Source: CAZADH01 sp964483805
GTDB lineage: Bacteria; Muiribacteriota; Ozemobacteria; Ozemobacterales; Ozemobacteraceae
DNA length: 5,033 nt
NCBI GenBank assembly: GCA_964483805.1
Contig: CAZADH010000378.1
Coordinates: forward strand, 1-5,033
Direction: 5' to 3'
Position 1 is the stretch's first letter. Every line of letters starts with the position of its first letter. The notes under the pieces are model-generated. The model searched no databases and was not told where the DNA came from. It saw only the letters and a list, made by a program, of their open reading frames with translations. Both the position numbers and the translations under genes were made by a program. Shown here one piece after another: positions 1-4,376 of the stretch.

Positions 1-44
1 ACATCGCGGCAAGAGGGCCGAGGGTGCTTAACTTAGTACCATTC

Positions 45-81
45 GGGACGCATACTCATATTCAATAGAAGTATGCGTCCC
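45..81. repeat. 12-bp perfect hairpin (GGGACGCATACT stem)
   Basis: GGGACGCATACT at 45-56 pairs perfectly with AGTATGCGTCCC at 70-81 around a 13-nt AT-rich loop. No T-tract follows on either strand, so a simple intrinsic terminator is not well supported. The GGGACG/CGTCCC ends recall the terminal GGGACGTA of the two larger repeats in this window, but the remaining sequence differs, so a relationship is only a guess. It may be a REP-type element or the 3' structure of a gene lying left of the window. Positions 1-175 hold nothing else that I can support. Confidence 0.55.
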
Positions 82-175
82 CGAGTTCACAACTGCATCC
101 TACAGCGACTTCAGCCCGGCACGCAGAACCGCAGTGCGATAAGACTTTCGTCACGATCTCTCCGCCTGATGTTTG

Positions 176-200
176 TGACCATGGTATAATGACCATGGTC
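176..200 (+). promoter_or_regulatory. Extended -10 promoter inside a tandem operator of the Phd/PIN TA operon
   Basis: TGGTATAAT (182-190) is a perfect TATAAT with an extended -10 TG; no good -35 lies 17 nt upstream, which suits an extended -10 promoter. The -10 sits between two copies of TGACCATGGT (176-185 and 190-199) repeated with a 14-bp period. The second copy is completed to the perfect palindrome GACCATGGTC (191-200). Phd/YefM antitoxins typically bind palindromes over their own promoter, so this is the probable autorepression operator. The architecture is visible; the binding is inference. Confidence 0.7.
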
Positions 201-205
201 ATAAT

Positions 206-211
206 GGAGGG
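206..211 (+). promoter_or_regulatory. Shine-Dalgarno of the antitoxin gene
   Basis: GGAGGG lies 6 nt before the ATG at 218. It is a strong site that fixes this start. The predicted transcript start, about 7 nt after the -10 at 185-190, would leave only a short leader. Confidence 0.75.
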
Positions 212-217
212 CCAGCG

Positions 218-451
218 ATGACAACGGCAATCTCGAAATCCAAGTTCAAACCGCATGTGCTCGAGCTCTTGCGCAACGTCGAGGCGACGGGCGAACCGCT
301 CATCATCACGGACCGGGGCAGACCCGTATTGAAGATCCTGCCGTATCACGGCGAAGAAGTAGATGACCTCGCGCCGTTCCGCGAGAAGGTGCTGCGTTTC
401 GACGACCCACTGGCCCCGGTCGGCCTCGGTGATTGGAAGCAGCTCAAGTGA
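218..451 (+). CDS. Phd/YefM-family type II antitoxin
   Basis: This 77-aa protein is the antitoxin half of a type II TA pair. It would neutralise the PIN toxin encoded next to it and repress their shared promoter from the cytoplasm. The N-terminal ~45 residues follow the Phd/YefM pattern: a first helix (KSKFKPHVLELLRNVE), then ATGEPLIITDRGRPVLKILP, whose 'GEP-hydrophobic-IT-RGRPV' stretch is typical of the family's DNA-binding dimer domain. The C-terminal third, with acidic residues and a final DWKQL, resembles the flexible toxin-binding tail of such antitoxins. Length is normal for the family. The ATG has a strong Shine-Dalgarno, and the stop overlaps the toxin start by 4 nt (GTGA), indicating translational coupling. 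The tandem operator upstream suggests autoregulation. Family assignment is confident; the partner-specific subfamily (for example VapB-like naming) cannot be settled by eye. Confidence 0.88.
   Translation: MTTAISKSKFKPHVLELLRNVEATGEPLIITDRGRPVLKILPYHGEEVDDLAPFREKVLRFDDPLAPVGLGDWKQLK
435..439 (+). promoter_or_regulatory. Shine-Dalgarno that selects the GTG start of the toxin
   Basis: GGAAG ends 8 nt before the GTG at 448. This favours GTG 448 over the in-frame TTG at 433, which would add five residues (MEAAQ) before the conserved beta-strand VIVLDTHAW. Confidence 0.6.
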
Positions 452-843
452 TCGTTCTCGATACCCACGCCTGGATCTGGTGGCTGAGTTCGCCCGAACA
501 ACTGTCTGAGACTGCCCGCCGGGTGATCGATCAGGCGCGGGAAAACCGCGAAATACGTGTGTCGTCGATGAGCGTATGGGAGATGACCATGCTCGTCGCA
601 CGGGGCCGCCTCGAACTGGCCATGGATGTCAACGAATGGGTGGTTCGCTGCGAACGCTTGCCGTTCATGAGTTTCGTACCCGTCTCGAACCCGATCGCCA
701 TCAAGGCCGTTCTGCTCCCTCCGTCGGTGCACCCCGACCCGGCCGACCGTATGATCATCGCCACGGCGCAGATGCTGAACGCAACCCTGGTCACCAAAGA
801 TCGCAAGATCCGCGCCTTCAAGAAGGTCAAAACCGTCTGGTGA
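448..843 (+). CDS. vapC: PIN-domain ribonuclease toxin, VapC family
   Basis: This 131-aa protein is a PIN-domain endoribonuclease toxin. Family members cut RNA (often tRNA or rRNA) with Mg2+ or Mn2+ and are held inactive by the cognate antitoxin. All expected acidic residues are visible when numbered from the GTG start: D5 in the opening strand (IVLDTHAWIWWL), E45 in SVWEM, D97 and D100 in HPDPADRMIIATA, and D118 in LVTKDRKI. The order LDTHAWIWW, DPADRMIIATA, LVTKDRKI is the usual signature of PIN toxins that pair with Phd-type antitoxins. Nothing is truncated and no catalytic residue is missing, so the enzyme is predicted to be active. The start is GTG, overlapping the antitoxin stop, so translation is probably coupled. 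A repeat element begins 19 nt after the TGA. The RNA target cannot be predicted from this sequence. Confidence 0.9.
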   Translation: MIVLDTHAWIWWLSSPEQLSETARRVIDQARENREIRVSSMSVWEMTMLVARGRLELAMDVNEWVVRCERLPFMSFVPVSNPIAIKAVLLPPSVHPDPADRMIIATAQMLNATLVTKDRKIRAFKKVKTVW

Positions 844-862
844 GACGGCATCCGCCTTTTCA

Positions 863-1060
863 GGGACGTACGACTTTACTCCAGACCGCTGGGTGTCCCT
901 GAAACGTCGGCTCATCGAAACAGGCTACTGAAGAGGCTTTCGCGCATCCAATCCACGGAATTGCACCGGCTTCAAAAATCAACGACTCATCCCACAACGA
1001 GCTTCCACAGCGGTTTTGCACGGGGACATACAGACTCACTGAGTTGAGTCGTACGTCCCC
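863..1060. repeat. Repeat copy A: ~198-bp element with terminal inverted repeats
   Basis: The left end GGGACGTACGACTTTACTC (863-881) is inverted at the right end as GAGTTGAGTCGTACGTCCC (1041-1059). The core is about 88% identical by eye to copy B at 2572-2771 (around 22 substitutions and two 1-nt gaps), in the same orientation. Each end can also fold on itself: GGGAC at 863-867 with GTCCC at 895-899, and GGGGAC at 1022-1027 with GTCCC at 1055-1059. The element is thus a pair of inverted REP-like hairpins, as in REPINs or MITEs. No transposase and no convincing ORF are inside. No target-site duplication is evident in the flanks. It fills most of the gap between the two TA operons. Confidence 0.85.
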
Positions 1061-1082
1061 ACTTTCCAATTCTCGGTGTTGG

Positions 1083-1111
1083 TTGCATTAAGTGATAGTT
1101 TTCTATATCTT
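1083..1111 (+). promoter_or_regulatory. Candidate promoter and operator of the abiE operon
   Basis: TTGCAT (1083-1088) and TATCTT (1106-1111), 17 bp apart, form a fair sigma70 promoter in a conspicuously AT-rich patch. An imperfect inverted repeat overlaps the -10: AAGTGATAG (1090-1098), a TTTT spacer, then CTATATCTT (1103-1111), with 7 of 9 positions pairing. AbiEi antitoxins are known to repress their own operon by binding inverted repeats in the promoter, so this dyad is a candidate site. If the -10 is correct, transcription would start at or very near the ATG at 1118. Confidence 0.4.
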
Positions 1112-1117
1112 ATTGCT

Positions 1118-1756
1118 ATGCACTTCAAGGATCTCCTCGCCACCTTCGGCAACGAGCCGTTGATCCACTCGGCGTGGTTGCTCACGGCCGGGCGGTCGGT
1201 TGCGGCGGCGCGCCAGGACCTCACCCGCTGGACGCGGCAGGGGCGATTGATCCAGTTGCGGCGCGGGGTGTACGTGTTGAACCAACCGTGGCGCAAGTGT
1301 CCGTTGAACTTGTTTCACCTGGCCAATCGCATCGTATTGCCATCGTATGTCAGCATGCAGGCCGCACTCGCATGGCATGGACTGATTCCTGAGGCGGTGC
1401 CGGTGGTGACCAGTGTCACGACCGGCCGACCGCAACGGCACGACACACCGGTTGGCAGCTTCGTTTTCCGCCACGTGAAGAAAACCTGGTTTACCGGATT
1501 CGTCGAGACGCAGATCGACGGTCAACCCTGCTTCATGGCCCATCCCGAGAAGGCACTCCTCGACTTGATTGCGCTGACGCCCGGCGGTGATACGCCTGCA
1601 TTTCTGCACGAGCTTCGGCTGCAACACCTCGAGCGCCTCGACCAGACGCGCCTCGCTGCCCTTGCCCGCTCGGCCGGCTCGCCCAAACTGCAGCGCGCCG
1701 CGCAGGCGATCGCAGAGATCGCCCACCAAGAAAACGAGGCGTTCGACGAGCTATGA
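1118..1756 (+). CDS. abiEi: AbiEi-family antitoxin / transcriptional regulator (type IV TA)
   Basis: This 212-aa protein is the probable antitoxin of an AbiE system. Known AbiEi proteins have an N-terminal winged-helix domain that represses the operon and a C-terminal domain needed for antitoxicity; they do not bind the toxin directly. Here the first ~55 residues fit a winged helix (LLTAGRSVAAARQDLTRWTRQGRLIQLRRGVYVLN), with the basic wing ending in the family-typical 'RRGVYVL'. The middle shows 'LPSYVSMQAALAWHGLIPE', followed by a 'FMAHPEKALLDLIAL' stretch typical of AbiEi-like proteins. ATG 1118 is preferred over an in-frame GTG at 1076, because the extra 14 residues would cover the AT-rich promoter patch. 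There is no good Shine-Dalgarno before either start. The gene overlaps the toxin gene by ATGA, so the two are coupled. Family confidence is good; the subfamily is uncertain. Confidence 0.82.
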   Translation: MHFKDLLATFGNEPLIHSAWLLTAGRSVAAARQDLTRWTRQGRLIQLRRGVYVLNQPWRKCPLNLFHLANRIVLPSYVSMQAALAWHGLIPEAVPVVTSVTTGRPQRHDTPVGSFVFRHVKKTWFTGFVETQIDGQPCFMAHPEKALLDLIALTPGGDTPAFLHELRLQHLERLDQTRLAALARSAGSPKLQRAAQAIAEIAHQENEAFDEL

Positions 1757-2556
1757 TCGATCATCTGACGCAAATCGTCACCGCGGCTGAAGATGTCGTG
1801 GCCAAGCGCAACCTTGCTCGCGAGTATCTGCAGACCCGAATTCTCGAGTCCCTGCAAATGGCCGGGGCGTTTCGAGCATGGGCATTCTGTGGGGGCACGG
1901 CCCTGCGGTTCCTGTATCAATTACCCAGGTTTTCAGAGGATCTGGACTTCGCTCTCATCGGGGGTGCGCAGGCGGTGTCATTTCGTGACGCGTTGCAGGC
2001 AGTCAAGGCGCGGTTCGCGAACGAGAACTATGCGTGCGAGGTTGCCGTGAACGAACGTCGCGTGGTCCACGCGGCGTTCATCAAGTTCCGCGGATTGCCA
2101 CGCGCGCTCGGAATCGCCAATCGATCGGACGAGACACTCGCCATCAAGATCGAAATCGATACGCGCCCGCCGTCGGGTGCAGGCATTGAGACGACGTTGT
2201 TGCGGCGTCACGTCATGCTGAACCTGTCGCACCACGACCGTGCTTCACTGCTCGCGGGAAAGCTCCACGCGCTGCTGTCTCGCCCCTATCTCAAGGGGCG
2301 AGACGTGTTCGATCTCGCCTGGTATCTGGCCGATCGCACCTGGCCCGCTCCGAACCTCGAACTGCTGCGGGCGTCTCTCCAGCAGACCGGATGGGAAGCG
2401 CCATTGCCGACCGCCACATCATGGAAACGGATTCTCGCATCCCGGTTGCGGCACTCGGACTGGGCCACTGTTCGCAAAGACGTCGAACCGTTCCTCGAGC
2501 GCCTCGCCGACGCCGAATGGGTGACGCCCGAGCATGTGCTGCCGCTGTTGAGGTAG
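1753..2556 (+). CDS. abiEii: AbiEii/AbiGii-family nucleotidyltransferase toxin
   Basis: This 267-aa cytoplasmic protein belongs to the AbiEii/AbiGii group of DNA polymerase beta-like nucleotidyltransferases. These act as toxins in abortive phage infection, and characterised relatives modify tRNA acceptor ends. The motifs are in order. FCGGTALRF (residues ~45-53) is followed by RFSEDLDF (59-66), with metal-binding D63 and D65. LAIKIEID (129-136) carries the family's K-x-E motif (K132, E134) and D136. GKLHALLSRPYLKGRDVFDLAWYL (~169-192) carries the conserved lysine and RD-x-x-DL block. No motif is missing, so an active toxin is likely. The ATG overlaps the abiEi stop by 4 nt with only a weak, distant GAGG upstream, implying dependence on translation of abiEi. 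A repeat element starts 15 nt after the TAG. The substrate nucleotide and RNA target are not predictable here. Confidence 0.9.
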   Translation: MIDHLTQIVTAAEDVVAKRNLAREYLQTRILESLQMAGAFRAWAFCGGTALRFLYQLPRFSEDLDFALIGGAQAVSFRDALQAVKARFANENYACEVAVNERRVVHAAFIKFRGLPRALGIANRSDETLAIKIEIDTRPPSGAGIETTLLRRHVMLNLSHHDRASLLAGKLHALLSRPYLKGRDVFDLAWYLADRTWPAPNLELLRASLQQTGWEAPLPTATSWKRILASRLRHSDWATVRKDVEPFLERLADAEWVTPEHVLPLLR

Positions 2557-2571
2557 CACGAAACAGATTTC

Positions 2572-2771
2572 GGGGACGTACGACTTAACTCGAGACCGCT
2601 GGGTGTCCCCGAAACGTGGCCTCATCGAAAACAGGCTACTGAAGAGGCTGTCGCGCACCTATTTCACTGAATTGCACCGGTTTCAAAAAATCAACGACTC
2701 ATCACGCAACAAGCGTCCGCAGCGGTTTCGCACGGGGACACACAGACTCACAGAGTTAAGTCATACGTCCC
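2572..2771. repeat. Repeat copy B: ~200-bp element with terminal inverted repeats
   Basis: The left end GGGACGTACGACTTAACTC (2573-2591) is inverted at 2753-2771 with one mismatch in 19, a better-preserved pair than in copy A. Each end again folds locally: GGGGAC at 2572-2577 with GTCCCC at 2605-2610, and GGGGAC at 2734-2739 with GTCCC at 2767-2771. It lies in the same orientation as copy A, between the converging abiEii gene (ends 2556) and the minus-strand macrodomain gene (ends 2787). A short T-rich run follows the right end (CCCTTTATT). Besides being a mobile REPIN/MITE-like unit, it could act as a two-way terminator. No coding content is convincing. Confidence 0.87.
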
Positions 2772-2786
2772 TTTATTCCACTCCCT

Positions 2787-4079
2787 CTACGGCACCACGA
2801 GCAGATTGCCACGCACTTTGATCTGCAGGCGGTTCTTCTCGACGACCTCGCTCCATGTGCGGAAAGGGTGGGGCGGGTCGTATTGACAGAGTTTGCTGTT
2901 GTATTGACCGGCGATGCCGGTCATCGTTGTCATGGCGCTGGTGGCGGCGGCTTTGACGCCGTCGTCGGTAGCGCGGGAACCGCCATAGAAGTCGTTGCCG
3001 GGCCACGACACGTGATCCCAGGCGACGACGCTGAACAGGTCGCAGTCGCTGAAGTCATCGCCGGGTTCCTGATAGGCCGATGGTCGGCACAATTGCGGCC
3101 TGGCCTGGTTGCCGCGCTGCAGCGGCCGCACCAGCCAGTCGACATCACCGATCTTGCGGCGTTCATTGTCGCACTCGTCATACGGATCGTAATACACTGT
3201 CTTTACGAACTCCAGCAGGCTGCCGTTGTGCTCGAGCATGGCCGCAATCGCGTCGCGCAGCAGTGCGCCGAGGGTTCCTTTGAAGCGGCCAGCGAACATA
3301 CCGCAGCCCAGTCCCGGCACGGTGATCAGCGCCCGGCGACCGGCCCTTGCGGCCGTGCGACTGGCGTAGGCGAAAGCCGGCAGCAAGCGCCGGGCATACA
3401 GGGCTCGAAACGCGGGCACGTCGATCTGCCCCGAGCGCACCACCTCGGCTTCATCGGCGGCCGGCTTGCCGAACCCGTTCTGCAAGAGGGCTCCAGGGAC
3501 AAACAGCAACGTCGCTGAGAACGGGGGTTCGTGTGCCTTCGGCGCGCGATGCAGGCCATTGTCGAAAACGGTCACCGGAACGGCGATCACGATGTCGCCG
3601 AGAATCGACAACTCCTCGGGCGTCCAGTCGGAACCGTCGCCGACCACGGCGCTCTCGGCAAAGATCTGCGGGGGTTTGGTGTTGACCAGTTCCTCGATGA
3701 ACCTCTCGTCAGTCAGGCGAGCTTGATCGCGCCCCGCGAGGCGCGCGGCGAAGCGCCGGCCAGCAGGTTTGCCTCCGTGAAGCGCGGTCCGCCAGGTCTT
3801 CACCTTGGCCATCGCGTCCAGATGAAGCAATATCGTGTATTTCACATCGTCACTCCGGTTCTGTGTGTCATCACCCGGCCATCGCGTTGCGGATGCGCAG
3901 GAATCCTCTGAACACGGCCCCGCTTTCGGCAACGCCACGTCGGGACCGCCCAGGGTCGCGGTGGCACTCGCGGCCGCGGCACGCAATCCCGGTGCTGCGA
4001 TCAAGAGAAGAACCCCGACCAGCATTGCGAGGAGGGGTCGGCCGACACCCCGGAGTCGAACGACGAGGGGCGTGCGCAT
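2787..4079 (-). CDS. Exported macrodomain-like protein (DUF4804/MavL-like, putative ADP-ribosyl hydrolase)
   Basis: This 430-aa protein (from ATG 4079; TTG 4082 is also in frame) begins with a signal-peptide-like segment: basic n-region, hydrophobic LLAMLVGVLLLIAA (residues 16-29), then small residues AAAASA (35-40), suggesting export. The body looks like a divergent macrodomain. GDIVIAVPVTVFDNG (161-175) could be the first ligand loop. LITVPGLGCGMFAG (251-264) matches the glycine-rich phosphate loop, followed by VYYDPYDEC. A block at 352-388 contains WDHVSWPGND and GSRATDDGVKAAAT, with aspartates D355, D363 and D372/D373. From memory, this pattern resembles DUF4804, whose Legionella member MavL removes ADP-ribose from arginine; I cannot verify this by search. 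It has its own promoter and converges on repeat B. An internal GTG (3845) with a strong ribosome site offers a 352-aa form lacking the signal. Macrodomain fold is moderately confident; hydrolase activity is inference. Confidence 0.72.
   Translation of the reverse strand: MRTPLVVRLRGVGRPLLAMLVGVLLLIAAPGLRAAAASATATLGGPDVALPKAGPCSEDSCASATRWPGDDTQNRSDDVKYTILLHLDAMAKVKTWRTALHGGKPAGRRFAARLAGRDQARLTDERFIEELVNTKPPQIFAESAVVGDGSDWTPEELSILGDIVIAVPVTVFDNGLHRAPKAHEPPFSATLLFVPGALLQNGFGKPAADEAEVVRSGQIDVPAFRALYARRLLPAFAYASRTAARAGRRALITVPGLGCGMFAGRFKGTLGALLRDAIAAMLEHNGSLLEFVKTVYYDPYDECDNERRKIGDVDWLVRPLQRGNQARPQLCRPSAYQEPGDDFSDCDLFSVVAWDHVSWPGNDFYGGSRATDDGVKAAATSAMTTMTGIAGQYNSKLCQYDPPHPFRTWSEVVEKNRLQIKVRGNLLVVP
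3843..3856 (-). promoter_or_regulatory. Strong internal ribosome site with GTG start in the macrodomain gene
   Basis: On the minus strand GGAG (3856-3853) stands 7 nt before an in-frame GTG (3845-3843), codon 79 counted from ATG 4079. This is the best Shine-Dalgarno/start pair in the gene. The product would begin (M/V)KYTILLHLDAMAKVKTW, close to where the recognisable domain begins. It is either the true start or a second, cytoplasmic start. Confidence 0.55.
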
Positions 4080-4118
4080 CAAGGCAGGCCAACGTTCTCA
4101 CTGATGATCATGGCCCCG

Positions 4119-4148
4119 AGTGTAAGCGGGCGGCGGGTGAGCGGTCAA
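4119..4148 (-). promoter_or_regulatory. Sigma70-type promoter of the macrodomain gene
   Basis: Read on the minus strand, TTGACC (4148-4143) and TACACT (4124-4119) are separated by 18 bp, close to consensus in both boxes. Transcription would start near 4112, giving a ~33-nt leader to the ATG at 4079. That leader has no clear Shine-Dalgarno. The promoter position favours transcription of the signal-peptide-coding segment. Confidence 0.55.
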
Positions 4149-4263
4149 TGGCGGCGTTATCAACACGTTCGGTTGATTACAATTCACAAACGTTTCTTCT
4201 CGCGGCATTCGATCCTTCCCCTAACGCGCCGGTCGTCTGTGCAAAAGGCTTTGCAACGCTCAT

Positions 4264-4303
4264 TCAGGGATTTCCCTGAACTCCCTGTTAGGGATTTCCC
4301 TGA
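4264..4303. promoter_or_regulatory. Double-dyad operator (AGGGATTTCCCTGA twice) upstream of the protease gene
   Basis: AGGGATTTCCCTGA occurs at 4266-4279 and again exactly at 4290-4303. Each is an AGGGA/TCCCT dyad around TT, and the centres are 24 bp apart. The first dyad extends to TCAGGGA/TCCCTGA. A further TCCCT at 4282-4286 pairs with the AGGGA of the second dyad (GTT spacer), so five half-sites are packed into 40 bp. The last base touches the -35 box at 4304. This is the placement expected for a transcription activator, for example a LuxR/NarL-type dimer, but the regulator is not identified. The rest of 4149-4263 shows nothing firm beyond a weak GCAAA/TTTGC hairpin near 4242-4255. Confidence 0.65.
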
Positions 4304-4333
4304 TTGTCAAACGGATCTGCGCCTCCTTACAAT
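4304..4333 (+). promoter_or_regulatory. Near-consensus sigma70 promoter of the cysteine protease gene
   Basis: TTGTCA (4304-4309) and TACAAT (4328-4333) are 18 bp apart, each one base from consensus. Transcription would start around 4340. The double-dyad operator directly adjoins the -35, placing its proximal dyad centre roughly 44 bp upstream of the start. Confidence 0.65.
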
Positions 4334-4362
4334 GGCGACAAAATTGAGTCAGTGTCATTCGT

Positions 4363-4367
4363 GGAGG
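4363..4367 (+). promoter_or_regulatory. Shine-Dalgarno of the cysteine protease gene
   Basis: GGAGG at 4363-4367 lies 9 nt before the ATG at 4377. It supports this start, which is also the codon that gives a proper lipoprotein signal peptide. Confidence 0.7.
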
Positions 4368-4376
4368 GAGCCCGTT

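Noticed and set aside
62..601. Long minus-strand open frame opposite the antitoxin and toxin genes
   Set aside because: It is antisense to two confidently identified genes, has low-complexity Arg/Ser-rich composition and shows no recognisable domain.
863..1060. Repeat copy A as a CRISPR array or degraded transposase gene
   Set aside because: There is no short periodic repeat-spacer structure, and no frame shows transposase motifs. The symmetry is terminal inverted, not tandem.
1103..1729. 208-codon minus-strand open frame opposite abiEi
   Set aside because: Shadow of a GC-rich coding region. The plus-strand product has clear winged-helix and AbiEi features and couples to abiEii.
2572..2771. 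Repeat copies as integron attC sites (ACTTAAC ... GTTAAGT core patterns in copy B)
   Set aside because: The inverted repeats extend well outside those 7-mers, copy A's left end reads ACTTTAC and fails the pattern, the length exceeds common attC sites, the internal sequence is conserved between copies, and no integrase is present.
2603..2821. Small open frame through repeat copy B
   Set aside because: It runs from inside the repeat into the macrodomain gene's 3' end. The equivalent frame in copy A is not maintained, and the product resembles no protein family I know.
2868..3518. 216-codon plus-strand open frame opposite the macrodomain gene
   Set aside because: It has no ribosome site or known motif and is composed of codon shadows; the minus-strand protein has a coherent fold signature over its whole length.
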